From positions 1 through 53,491 of the forward strand of contig OMIV01000091.1 in assembly GCA_900299185.1 (NCBI GenBank): a stretch of DNA of 53,491 nucleotides. The letters run 5' to 3'. A model generated the notes under the pieces. That model did no database searches. It had not been told where the DNA came from and worked only from the letters and a program-made list of their open reading frames with translations. The position numbers were made by a program, and so were the translations under genes. Positions 1 to 8,267 of the stretch are shown here, piece after piece. This DNA is from Planctomycetaceae bacterium. Its GTDB lineage: Bacteria > Planctomycetota > Planctomycetia > Planctomycetales > Planctomycetaceae. The first letter of the stretch is position 1. The number at the start of each line of letters is the position of its first letter.

Positions 1-1239
1 ACCATAAGCGTTGTGATCGCGGCCCGTTCCCGATGCGTATTCCGCAGTCGGCTGCCGACCGAATTCTCCGCCCCAAATCACGATCGTGTCCTTCAGCATG
101 CCTCGTTCTTTGAGATCCTTTAGGAACCCAGCAATCGGACGATCGGTCGCCCCGGCGTGCTTGGTGTGATTCGCAACGAGATCACCATGAGCGTCCCAGT
201 TGTAATCGTTGTGGTTGCCGCCCGAGTAAACCTGCACGAAGCGGACGCCGCGTTCGATCATCCGTCGCGTGAGCAACAACTTCTTGCCGAAGTCCTCAGT
301 CTTTGGATCGTCCAGCCCATACAGCTTCTGGGTGTCGGCAGACTCTTGCGCAAAGTCCACGGCCTCAGGCGCGTGCTGCTGCATCTTGAAGGCGAGTTCG
401 TAACTCGCGATGCGAGCACTGAGTTCGGTGTTATCCACTCGCGAAGCATGATGCTGCTGATTCTTGTCGCGCAGGCGATCCAACAAATCGCGTTGCAGCT
501 CTCGAGTCATCCCTTCCGGCGGCACCAAACTTTGGATGGGAGTACCGCTGGCCTTGATCACCGTTCCCTGATAAGCGGCAGGCATGTAGCCGCTCGACCA
601 ATTCTTCGCGCCGCTGATTGGGCCGCCAGAATTATCGAGCATGACGACGAACCCAGGCAGGTTCTCATTCACGCTGCCCAGACCATAAGTCGCCCATGAA
701 CCCAAGCACGGATGACCGCTTAGCAGCCGCCCGGAGTTCATCATCAACATCGCCGAGCCGTGAATTGGAGACTCGGCATACATCGAGTGAATGAAGGCCA
801 TGTCGTCGACGCAGGTGCCGACATGCGGAAAGAGATCAGAGACGTGCTTGCCGCATTCTCCGTATTGCTTGAACTGCCACTTGGGGCCGACCACTCGTCC
901 CTGATTCTTGTGGCCACCTCGGCCAAACGTCTTCACTGGAATCGTTTTGCCATCGAGCGGATACAGCTCTGGCTTATATTCGAACGTGTCAACATGAGAT
1001 GGTCCTCCGTACATAAACAGGAAGACCACAGCTTTCGCCTTCGGCTCGAAGTGTGGCTTCTTGGCCGCCATTGGATTGACCCATTTCGAGCCATCAGCCG
1101 CGACCGCTTGCCCTTGCAAGAAGCCATCATTCGACAACATGCCGCTCAGTGCCAGTCCCGTGAAACCAGCCCCTGTTTCCCAAAAGAATTCGCGGCGAGT
1201 CCGACGGCAGAAATTAGAAGTCGATGTTGAATGAGTCAT
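1..1239 (-). CDS. DUF1501 family protein (partial, C-terminus off the window)
   Basis: Open frame of 413 codons from an ATG at 1239 to the left edge with no stop, so the C-terminus is missing. The N-terminus has a twin-arginine-like stretch (RRTRREFF followed by a small hydrophobic segment), as is usual for DUF1501 proteins, which suggests Tat export. Family signatures seen are FLFMYGGPSHVDTFEYKP near residue 75 and GGEFGRQP with GRDHN close to the cut end, the metal-site-like region related to alkaline phosphatase/sulfatase folds. In planctomycetes DUF1501 genes normally sit directly beside DUF1549/DUF1553 cytochrome genes; here that partner lies upstream (1922-4894) but a toxin-antitoxin pair separates them. 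The biochemical function of the family is not established; a role in extracytoplasmic polymer degradation is inferred from context. Confidence 0.93.
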   Translation of the reverse strand, partial: MTHSTSTSNFCRRTRREFFWETGAGFTGLALSGMLSNDGFLQGQAVAADGSKWVNPMAAKKPHFEPKAKAVVFLFMYGGPSHVDTFEYKPELYPLDGKTIPVKTFGRGGHKNQGRVVGPKWQFKQYGECGKHVSDLFPHVGTCVDDMAFIHSMYAESPIHGSAMLMMNSGRLLSGHPCLGSWATYGLGSVNENLPGFVVMLDNSGGPISGAKNWSSGYMPAAYQGTVIKASGTPIQSLVPPEGMTRELQRDLLDRLRDKNQQHHASRVDNTELSARIASYELAFKMQQHAPEAVDFAQESADTQKLYGLDDPKTEDFGKKLLLTRRMIERGVRFVQVYSGGNHNDYNWDAHGDLVANHTKHAGATDRPIAGFLKDLKERGMLKDTIVIWGGEFGRQPTAEYASGTGRDHNAYG

Positions 1240-1271
1240 GATTAAGAACCTAAGTGCCTTTCAGATTAAGG

Positions 1272-1589
1272 TCACAACACAGCATCGCGGTTCGCAGAGC
1301 CGTGCAGGACTCGAATGATTTCCACTCCGGTTGGTCTTGGTAGGTAATAGATAATGTGATTCAGGAATCGAGCTGAAACTAGACAACAGCGAAGGTTTAG
1401 CAATCGCTCATGAGGAAGATCGATCAAGCCACTGCTGAGTGGGTTTTCGGCAATAAGGCGAAACCGTTCGTGGAGTTCAACTCGAAATTGCGCGGCCGAC
1501 TCAGGTCTTTGTGCGTGGATGTAAGCAATGTGGTCCGTCACATCAGCTTGTGCTTCCTTCGTGAGAAAGATTTCGATTTCAGCTGCCAC
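1272..1589 (-). CDS. RelE/ParE-superfamily toxin
   Basis: A 105-residue protein starting with GTG at 1589 and overlapping the end of the upstream gene by 11 nt, typical of translationally coupled toxin-antitoxin pairs. The fold signature is that of ParE/RelE toxins: a basic/acidic helical N-terminal half (LTKEAQADVTDHIAYI), a middle RFRLIAENP segment, and a C-terminal strand pair ending IIRVLHGSANRDAVL, which matches the usual IxRVLHGxRD ending. Members either poison gyrase (ParE) or cleave ribosome-bound mRNA (RelE); the IAENP and RVLHG features fit the ParE branch better, but the target cannot be fixed from sequence. Only 32 nt separate it from the downstream DUF1501 gene. Confidence 0.85.
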   Translation of the reverse strand: MAAEIEIFLTKEAQADVTDHIAYIHAQRPESAAQFRVELHERFRLIAENPLSSGLIDLPHERLLNLRCCLVSARFLNHIIYYLPRPTGVEIIRVLHGSANRDAVL

Positions 1590-1833
1590 TTCTAATCCGC
1601 TCTGACTTCGCCACAGCCTGATCCCACATGTTCTGCTCTAGTTCAGGAGTAAGTTTGAGACGCGGCGATTCCATGCCTTTCAGAAGTGCTTGGGACAACT
1701 CCTCGCGTTGTCGAACTTGATCAAGCACATTGAGGACATATTGCTCGGGGCATGTGAAGCCTTCGATTACAGACTGACGACTGACGAATTCCGAAGTTGG
1801 CTCATCAATTGAAAGCTGAAAAGTAAGCGTCAT
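1579..1833 (-). CDS. Probable antitoxin of the RelE/ParE-type module
   Basis: An 84-residue protein starting at the ATG at 1833, which has a clear AGGAG Shine-Dalgarno about 8 nt upstream; the frame extends further upstream, but that part overlaps the preceding gene and has no matching signal. It is acidic and predicted mostly helical, with a tail (LTPELEQNMWDQAVAKSERIRSGS region) of the kind that docks on ParE toxins. The toxin begins inside its last codons, giving the usual antitoxin-first order. It is named an antitoxin mainly from position, size and overlap; I do not recognise a specific DNA-binding family such as RHH or Phd in the N-terminal part. Confidence 0.7.
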   Translation of the reverse strand: MTLTFQLSIDEPTSEFVSRQSVIEGFTCPEQYVLNVLDQVRQREELSQALLKGMESPRLKLTPELEQNMWDQAVAKSERIRSGS

Positions 1834-1921
1834 GAAGTTACTCCTACATACCTGCCGAAATACCTTTGACCGACGATGAAGACTGCAGTTTTCAAGAGAT
1901 GCTCGAACTCCATCAGACCTG

Positions 1922-4894
1922 CTAATCCACATACACGAACTCGTTCGTGTTGAGCATGAGCAAGCAATAATGCCGCAAGGCTTGATCGACGGAGAGTTGT
2001 CGGCGTGCTTGGAGGTCGCGAACAAAGCTGACGTCTGAAGTCACCTCGTCATTCGACGGGACTCGCGATGTTGTCAGTCTCAATGCCAGCCGAACTTGAG
2101 CAGCCAAATCGTTCGGAGCATCTTGCTTTAGCCGTGCGGCCAACTTGTTCGCTTTCTCGTTCGTGAAGTCGCCGTTGAGCATGCCCAACGACTGAGTCGG
2201 TACGACGGTGTTGTAGCGCACGGGACAACTGGAATCGGTGTCGGCTTGGTCGTGCATCTCGAGGATCGGCACGAGCAATGACCGCTTCAGATGGATGTAG
2301 ACGCTGCGACGCACTTCATCCTCAGGCGAGGACTTCGACCAACCAGCTCCAGGACGCGATTGACCTGCAAGGACTTCAGCCGGAATGGGCACGTAGATGC
2401 TCGGTCCGCCGGCCTTCAAGTTGAGTTCGCCCGTCGCGGCCAGCATCGAGTCACGAATCTCTTCGCTCGTCAGGCGCCGCGAGTTCATCCGCCACAGCAA
2501 TGAGTTCGCAGGATCGACTTCGTGCGGCGACTTCGCGGACTTGTCGGTAGCGGCCGCATACTCGCTCAAGCTGGCTTGCTGATAAGTCGCCGACAGCATC
2601 AGCAGCTTGTGCATTCGCTTGAGCTTCCAACCACCAGCCACCACCTCACTGGCCAACCAGTCGAGAAGTTCGGGATGCGTCGGTTGCTCGCCGAGTTGTC
2701 CGAAATCATTGGGCGTCGGCACGATCGCGCGGCCGAAGTGATGCTGCCAAAGTCGATTCGCGATCACCCGCGCAGTTAGCGGGTTCTCCGGCGACGTCAG
2801 CCACTTCGCAAACGCCAACCGCTTGCCGGAAGTGCCTTGCTTCGTCGGTGATTGAGGCAACTCGGGAGTCTTCGACTTCAACATCGCGGGCACGTTTGGT
2901 TCAACTTGTTGACCCTTCGAATTTGGGCTGCCTCGCAGCAAGACAAACGTCTGAGCGCGACCCGCTTCAGCAACAGCCATGATCGCCGTGCCTGGTTCGG
3001 TCAGTTTCATCTTCTTGCTGTCTTCGAGTTCCTTCGACAGCTTGGCATGTTCTCTCAACGTGTCCTTACCCAACACCGCCTCGCCGTGTTGCTTCATCGC
3101 CGCGAGCAGGTCGAGTTCTTCCGAAGCGATCAAGCCCGCGTCGATGTATTGGCCGCCGCCTGTTTGCTTGCAGTGAATCGCGAGCACGTTGCGTCCGGGC
3201 ACCAACGCCTTGAGCGCCGGCTTCTTCAGCGGGTACTTGGCGTAGTCTGTTATGAACCCCTTCGCCGAGTAGACCTGGAAGCCGTTGATGAAGACTTCGA
3301 CGTCTTCGTCATGGTGTAACTCTAGCAACAGAGCCTTGGGGATCTCGCTCAGTTCGAAGTCTCGTCGCAGCCAGATGTCGTTTGTCTTCCACTCAGTGCG
3401 GACGACGGCACCAGGGGTTCCATTAGTGCCAAAGCCACCATTGCCTTCCTTCCACGACGTAACGCTGTAGTCCGGTTGCATCCAATCATCGGACGGCTTC
3501 TCGGTGCTGAAGTACCACTTCTGAGGTTGCTTGCGAGAATCTGCGAGCAACACCGCTTTTCCATCCGCCGTGCGATCAATCGGCACAATCTTGATGCCGA
3601 GTTTCTCAGCCAACTGAGTCCTGAAGGTCTCTTCAATCGCGCGAATGTCAGCTTGCAGTTTGGCTTCGCGATCGACCTTAGCTTTCACACGATTGGCATG
3701 CTCAACTCGATCCTCTTCATTGGCGAGATGCCGCAGGTTCTGGCTATTCGGATGAGTGACATCATGGAAGTAAGCCAGCATGCGATAGTAGTCGGCATGC
3801 GGAATCGGATCACCTTTGTGATCGTGACAGCGAGCACATCCCATCGAGATTCCGAGCATCACTTCAGAGGTCGTCTTCACAATGTCATCGAGTCCGTCGT
3901 AGCGAGCCAACGGTGGATCAGCCGGCTCATCGTCCCAAATGCCAAGCCGATAGTAGCCCGTCGCGGTCAAGGTCTCGCGCGTGACCACATCCAATTCATC
4001 GCCCGCAAGCTGCTCGATGAGGAAGCGGTCATACGGCTTATCTTGATTGAACGAATCAATGACATAGTCACGGAAGCGCCAGGCTTCGGGCTTGGGACTA
4101 TCGCGTTCGTAGCCATGAGACTCGGCATATCGAACCAGATCGAGCCAATGCCGTCCCCACTTCTCACCGTATTGAGGCGACTCCAGCAATCGATCAATCA
4201 ACTTCTCAAACGCCTGCGGTGAGTCGTCTTTCAAGAAGGCATCAACATCCGCGATCGACGGAGGCAGACCGGTCAGGTCATAGAAGGCTCGTCGTAGCAG
4301 CGCGACCTTGTCGGCGGACTTGCTGGGATTGAGCCCCTTCGCTTCGAGCTTGGCCAACACGAAGGCATCCACCGGACTCTTCACCCACTGCGAGTTCTTC
4401 ACGCTAGGAGCAGTCGGTCGCTTGATCGGTTGATAGGCCCAGTAATCACCGCCATCGCTGGACCCGGCATGCTTCTTCTCGGATTCAACTCCGTAGTCAG
4501 CAGTGCTCGACCAAGGCAGCCCCAGCTTCACCCACTTCGTCAGCACGGCAATCTTGTCCGCCGACAGCTTGGCATTCGGCGGCATCTTAAGGTCGCCGTA
4601 ATTGATGGCTTGCAGCAACAAGCTCTCGTCCGGCTTGGCATCGTTGATGACTGGCCCCAGCTCGCCGCCCTTCACAATTCCAGCGCGGCTGGTGATGCGG
4701 AAATCAGCCTGCACCTTGGCTTCGCCGCCATGACACTTGAAGCAGTTCGCCTTGAGGATTGGCAGCACGTCCTTCTCAAAGAAGGCGACGTCCTCGGGAG
4801 CAAACTTAGGCTCGGGCTTGTCTGCCGCGATGGAAACGCTGGCTAGTCCCAAGGCAATCCAAGACCAACACAATGACCACACAGAAAGACGCAT
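1922..4894 (-). CDS. Secreted planctomycete cytochrome c / DUF1549 / DUF1553 protein
   Basis: A 990-residue protein from the ATG at 4894, chosen because a Sec signal peptide (about residues 1-24, ending SIAADK) follows at once and a purine-rich site precedes it; the open frame runs 80 codons further upstream without coding character. Domain order: planctomycete-type cytochrome c with a CFKCH heme motif (C51, C54, H55), DUF1549 about residues 170-375 containing a second CxxCH (CARCH, C353-H357), a beta-sandwich insertion about 480-590, and DUF1553 in the C-terminal third. This is the classic planctomycete paralogous family. It is presumed to be exported and to work with DUF1501 proteins in envelope-associated oxidation or polysaccharide use; that role is inferred, not proven. 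Confidence 0.95.
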   Translation of the reverse strand: MRLSVWSLCWSWIALGLASVSIAADKPEPKFAPEDVAFFEKDVLPILKANCFKCHGGEAKVQADFRITSRAGIVKGGELGPVINDAKPDESLLLQAINYGDLKMPPNAKLSADKIAVLTKWVKLGLPWSSTADYGVESEKKHAGSSDGGDYWAYQPIKRPTAPSVKNSQWVKSPVDAFVLAKLEAKGLNPSKSADKVALLRRAFYDLTGLPPSIADVDAFLKDDSPQAFEKLIDRLLESPQYGEKWGRHWLDLVRYAESHGYERDSPKPEAWRFRDYVIDSFNQDKPYDRFLIEQLAGDELDVVTRETLTATGYYRLGIWDDEPADPPLARYDGLDDIVKTTSEVMLGISMGCARCHDHKGDPIPHADYYRMLAYFHDVTHPNSQNLRHLANEEDRVEHANRVKAKVDREAKLQADIRAIEETFRTQLAEKLGIKIVPIDRTADGKAVLLADSRKQPQKWYFSTEKPSDDWMQPDYSVTSWKEGNGGFGTNGTPGAVVRTEWKTNDIWLRRDFELSEIPKALLLELHHDEDVEVFINGFQVYSAKGFITDYAKYPLKKPALKALVPGRNVLAIHCKQTGGGQYIDAGLIASEELDLLAAMKQHGEAVLGKDTLREHAKLSKELEDSKKMKLTEPGTAIMAVAEAGRAQTFVLLRGSPNSKGQQVEPNVPAMLKSKTPELPQSPTKQGTSGKRLAFAKWLTSPENPLTARVIANRLWQHHFGRAIVPTPNDFGQLGEQPTHPELLDWLASEVVAGGWKLKRMHKLLMLSATYQQASLSEYAAATDKSAKSPHEVDPANSLLWRMNSRRLTSEEIRDSMLAATGELNLKAGGPSIYVPIPAEVLAGQSRPGAGWSKSSPEDEVRRSVYIHLKRSLLVPILEMHDQADTDSSCPVRYNTVVPTQSLGMLNGDFTNEKANKLAARLKQDAPNDLAAQVRLALRLTTSRVPSNDEVTSDVSFVRDLQARRQLSVDQALRHYCLLMLNTNEFVYVD

Positions 4895-5329
4895 CGGTGA
4901 GGCTCTCTGATAAAGACCAAATGGAAACAATGAGGATGACTCTCGAAGCCAACCGTCAGCCAAGACGTCGGCGGTGTGAGTCGTTCTTACAGGAGTAATG
5001 ACGCGAGAGATAGCGAGGGAAAGAGCGAGGTTGCAGGCGGGACCGCAGCTTAATCCGGGACCACCCGCTTGCCATGCTCGTTCCCGACGACGCGATACTT
5101 CAAAGCGACATCGACGCCCTTGAAGCCTCACCATGCGACGAGAACTTCAAACCAAACGCTCATCGGAAAAGCCCGGCCCACAAGCCCTCACATGCTGACG
5201 AGACGCATTCACCACCGAGCCCGCCCGTAACTTGTTGCGGCAACTTGGCGTGACTTCGCCGAATTCTGGTTAAGCGCACGGATGGCTTGCGGTCCTTGAG
5301 TCAACACCCCGCACTCAAGGAGATCGAAC
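4895..5329. other. Intergenic region between divergent genes
   Basis: This 435-nt space separates the divergent starts of the DUF1549/DUF1553 gene (minus) and the first membrane-cassette gene (plus), so both promoters should lie here. I see no confident -35/-10 pair, no repeat of the families found elsewhere in the window and no conserved small gene. The part next to 4894 stays open in the frame of the cytochrome gene but is unlikely to be translated. Confidence 0.5.
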
Positions 5330-5935
5330 ATGTTGCAATCCACTCTGCGTTCCAGCGTCGCTCACATTGGCTTGGCACTGCGTCAGCCCGAAGACTTCGC
5401 CATCGCCTGGAACTCTGGCACTGCCCGCTATCGCTGGTCGGTGTGGTTCTCACTGTTCGCCACGGCTGTGTTTGGCACCGTGACCTACGGCATGACGATG
5501 GGACTGCTCGGGACCGCTCATGACGTCTACTACAAAGCCGCCGCATGCACGCTGGGAGCAGGACTCGCTTGGGGCATCCCGCTGCCCGCGCTCTACATCC
5601 TCAACAGCTTGTCGGGTTCCAAGCTCAAGCTCAGCAGCACCGTATTGGCGGCGTTGGTCACAACAAGTTGGGGCGGCCTGGCGATGGTGGCTTCAATCCC
5701 AATCAACTGGTTCTTCTCGGTCGCAATCCCTCACTCCACGGTGGTCATGGTGGTGAATCTGGCCGTCTTCAATGGAGTCGGCATTTCGATGATCGATGTC
5801 TTCTCGCGAGTCATGAGAAGTCTCGAACCCGAACGTGACGCACCACCCACATGGTGGTTGGTGTTAGTCGGAGCCATCGGCATCGAACTCTTCTGCTTCT
5901 TCGGTTTGTTCAACTTCAGCTTCGTCCCAACTTGA
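5330..5935 (+). CDS. Polytopic membrane protein, cassette gene 1
   Basis: A 201-residue protein with an AAGGAG Shine-Dalgarno 8 nt before its ATG. Five hydrophobic segments are visible (about residues 36-60, 70-92, 102-132, 136-156 and 175-197). The central segment contains a PLPALYILNSLSG stretch that lines up with LPSLYFYGLLAG in the next gene, so the two look like diverged paralogues. I do not recognise a named family; Yip1-like or other planctomycete-specific small membrane proteins are possible. It begins a same-strand run with 6065-6949 and 7112-7798 and is probably co-transcribed with the first of these. Function unknown. Confidence 0.75.
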   Translation: MLQSTLRSSVAHIGLALRQPEDFAIAWNSGTARYRWSVWFSLFATAVFGTVTYGMTMGLLGTAHDVYYKAAACTLGAGLAWGIPLPALYILNSLSGSKLKLSSTVLAALVTTSWGGLAMVASIPINWFFSVAIPHSTVVMVVNLAVFNGVGISMIDVFSRVMRSLEPERDAPPTWWLVLVGAIGIELFCFFGLFNFSFVPT

Positions 5936-6064
5936 TCGCGTCGTCTCGAACGAGACCTCATCGATCGTTGTGTACTCGATCCTACAAGCTCGATCTGCTC
6001 TTTCGAATTCTCCGAGAGCGAGCCTGCATTGCAGGCCTCATCTCCTCAACACAAAGGTCACATC

Positions 6065-6949
6065 ATGCCCATCACTGCCGACGAAGATTTTGTCGACGAC
6101 CTCGAAGTCATCGAACCCAGCCGCCCCGCAAGCGAGTTCGTCCGCAAGTTCGCCGCTGACAGACTCCCATCGAAACAAGTCCAACCAACAGTCGTCGAAC
6201 CGCTCGATCCAACATTGGTCGGTATCACGGATGCGATCCTCAAATCGCCCGCATCGCTCGATAAGGCCATCACCGAAACAGGCCATAGCGGACAGCTCGT
6301 CCCACGCTTGCTCGTGGTGTCACTGGTGGGCTTCTTGATGTTCGGCATCGCGATGTCGTTGGTATTTAGCTCAGCCGACATGTGGCCCAAGCTCTTGCCG
6401 ATGAAGAAGGCACTGACGACGAACTTGTCCGATGTCATGGCCTTTGAACATACACCCGTCGGAGCCAGCCGGATGACACCGTGGCTTAACGGTCAAGCCT
6501 TCAAACTGATGACGGCCTATGCGATCGGGCTTATCGGAGCGACCTGCATCTGCCTCCCCAGCTTGTACTTCTACGGCTTACTGGCCGGAGTGCGGATGAC
6601 GATGCTGGATGTCGTGCAAAACGCACTGAAAGCCAAAGCCACAACGGCCATCGCGCTGGTCGGCATCTTGCCTGTGTATGCCGCTTTGGCTTTGGGAGTG
6701 ATCTTGTTTGAGACCTCGGACTTCACCCGCACGGCAGTCTTCCACTTTGGTTTGGCGTTGCCGTTCATTGCCGGCATCGCAGGCTGTCGGTCGCTGTATC
6801 GAGGCTTCGGAGAACTGCCTTTCGAGATGCCCGCCGCTCGACGAGTCGAACGCACCTGCTTCCTGCGTCGCTTGGTGCTGTCGTGGAGCGTGATCTTCAC
6901 TGCGGTCAGCCCGGTGATGATTCACGAGCTGTGGGCGTTGATGAATTAG
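6065..6949 (+). CDS. Polytopic membrane protein, cassette gene 2
   Basis: A 294-residue protein. The ATG at 6065 is preferred over the one 36 nt upstream because an AAAGG site sits at suitable distance and the extension is not membrane-protein-like. An acidic, disordered cytoplasmic N-terminus of about 75 residues is followed by five hydrophobic segments (about 82-102, 148-175, 192-215, 222-240 and 266-287). The LPSLYFYGLLAG region and the proline-containing helix after it match the layout of the preceding gene. No catalytic motif is visible. It lies 129 nt after cassette gene 1 and 162 nt before cassette gene 3, with a palindromic repeat in the second gap. Function unknown. Confidence 0.75.
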   Translation: MPITADEDFVDDLEVIEPSRPASEFVRKFAADRLPSKQVQPTVVEPLDPTLVGITDAILKSPASLDKAITETGHSGQLVPRLLVVSLVGFLMFGIAMSLVFSSADMWPKLLPMKKALTTNLSDVMAFEHTPVGASRMTPWLNGQAFKLMTAYAIGLIGATCICLPSLYFYGLLAGVRMTMLDVVQNALKAKATTAIALVGILPVYAALALGVILFETSDFTRTAVFHFGLALPFIAGIAGCRSLYRGFGELPFEMPAARRVERTCFLRRLVLSWSVIFTAVSPVMIHELWALMN

Positions 6950-6980
6950 TGCATGTTCAAGGCTCGATTTTCGGGTGATG

Positions 6981-7028
6981 CGAGTCGCGGAGCGACTCGC
7001 CTACGTAGCTCAGTCGCACCGCGACTGA
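6981..7028 (+). repeat. Family 1 palindromic repeat, copy A
   Basis: A bipartite palindromic element: one hairpin (GAGTCGCGGAGCGACTC), a CTACGTAG core, then a second hairpin (CAGTCGCACCGCGACTG). Other copies occur at 7822-7870, 14720-14770 and 18824-18873. The organisation resembles REP/BIME elements. This copy lies between cassette genes 2 and 3. Confidence 0.85.
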
Positions 7029-7111
7029 GATGAGTGCCCCGCAGGCTTAGCTCTGAAGACGCACTTGGACCGTTCGGAATTGCTCGATCACCACTTCGTT
7101 GGAGCGTCATC

Positions 7112-7798
7112 ATGGACCTCACCATCACGTCGATCTTCTATCTCGCACTTGGACTGGGCGTGGGAGTGGCAATCGGTCTGAAAGAGCGCAGCTCGTCCCC
7201 GCTCAATTATCTGGGTAAGCCGCTGGCCGCGGTGCTGTTCTGGCCGCTGTTTGTGCCACTGCTGATGGAGAGCGATCGACAACCTCTCGATGCGTTTGAA
7301 CGCGGCATGAAGTCACCGCTGCTGGTCTCTGACGACGCGCTGTCGCAAGCCATTCAGCAAGTCGAAGGAGAACTCGATGCGGCACTCGACAGCCTGCAAG
7401 GTTGGGCCGATAGCAACCTGGTTCGTGAGCAAGATCGCTTCCTCAAACTGCGAGTGGCATGGCGCGTTCAAGCTCATCGAGTGCGTGAGTTGGATCAACT
7501 GCTGTCGGCCCCCAGCTTCTCCGCGAAGAACGTTTCAGAACCCAGCAACGACGACGACAAGCGCTCGCAACTCGAACGTTCTCGCAACGAAAACATCGAC
7601 CGGCTGAAACAAGTTCGAGACCAACAACGACATGACTTGCTCACGACCATCGCGTGGGTTCGAGAGCTCGTCACGATGATTCATCTCGCCAAGTACCCCG
7701 GAGCCCCTGCTTCGCGAGCCGAAGAACTCGTGCGACAAATCGCGACAGCCATCGAAGGTGTCGGAACTACGACACTGGTTCAGGAAGCAGTTAGTTAG
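7112..7798 (+). CDS. Membrane-anchored helical protein, cassette gene 3
   Basis: A 228-residue protein from the ATG at 7112, which has GGAG a few bases upstream. Two hydrophobic N-terminal segments (about residues 4-22 and 36-52) are followed by about 170 charged, helix-forming residues rich in Arg, Gln, Glu and Asp with heptad-like spacing, probably a cytoplasmic coiled coil. No family is recognised. It follows two multi-TM genes on the same strand and may be a scaffold or partner for them. The gene is bracketed by oppositely oriented copies of the family 1 repeat (6981-7028 and 7822-7870). Confidence 0.7.
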   Translation: MDLTITSIFYLALGLGVGVAIGLKERSSSPLNYLGKPLAAVLFWPLFVPLLMESDRQPLDAFERGMKSPLLVSDDALSQAIQQVEGELDAALDSLQGWADSNLVREQDRFLKLRVAWRVQAHRVRELDQLLSAPSFSAKNVSEPSNDDDKRSQLERSRNENIDRLKQVRDQQRHDLLTTIAWVRELVTMIHLAKYPGAPASRAEELVRQIATAIEGVGTTTLVQEAVS

Positions 7799-8267
7799 TT
7801 AGTGCGTCTTCCAGGCTAAGACTCAGTCGCGGAGCGACTGAGCTACGTAGGCGAGTCGCTCCGCGACTCGCTGCATCCGAAGTTCACGGCTTGAGGCCAT
7901 ACAAAGAGCATGTCCGAGAAGTGAGATAAGCAGAGCACCACATCGAAGCTCGCCACCAACCGAGCACGAACACTCGCGTCCGGGTGCTCGCTCCGAACGA
8001 CGAATCCGCAAGTGCCCTGCAGTCCGTGTTTCATTTCCCGCCATGATCTATCCTGCCGCCCCAAGTTCAGGCATTGGCGTCGCGGTCGACATGATCCTCG
8101 CGGATGTGGAGACACCCAAGTCAGTGCCTGCTCTTGGTGGCGACCGTGCCCCCGCGGTTCCTGGCGACGCAGACATCGGAAGCACTCAGCCACATCGTCA
8201 ATCTTTGAAGACAGCAGCGTCTCGACGTCGTCGTCAGGCGCGCCAATGAATCCCACACGAAACCACC
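7799..8267. other. Intergenic region with repeat copy B, otherwise empty
   Basis: This 469-nt gap between cassette gene 3 and the RluA-type gene holds repeat copy B near its left end. The remaining roughly 400 nt contain overlapping short open frames on both strands with no Shine-Dalgarno or recognisable product, so I see no gene. The promoter of the pseudouridine synthase is presumably in the right half. Confidence 0.5.
7822..7870 (-). repeat. Family 1 palindromic repeat, copy B
   Basis: The reverse complement of copy A with one base difference in the CAGTCGC hairpin loop: hairpin, CTACGTAG core, second hairpin (GAGTCGCTCCGCGACTC). It lies 24 nt after the stop of cassette gene 3, where its stem-loops could protect or terminate the transcript. 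Confidence 0.85.

Noticed and set aside
3476-4222. Plus-strand frame of 248 codons within the DUF1549/DUF1553 gene
   Set aside because: Shadow of the real minus-strand gene; no recognisable protein.
5135-5329. Upstream extension of the cytochrome protein or a small gene
   Set aside because: No coding character, no ribosome site and the signal peptide fixes the start at 4894.
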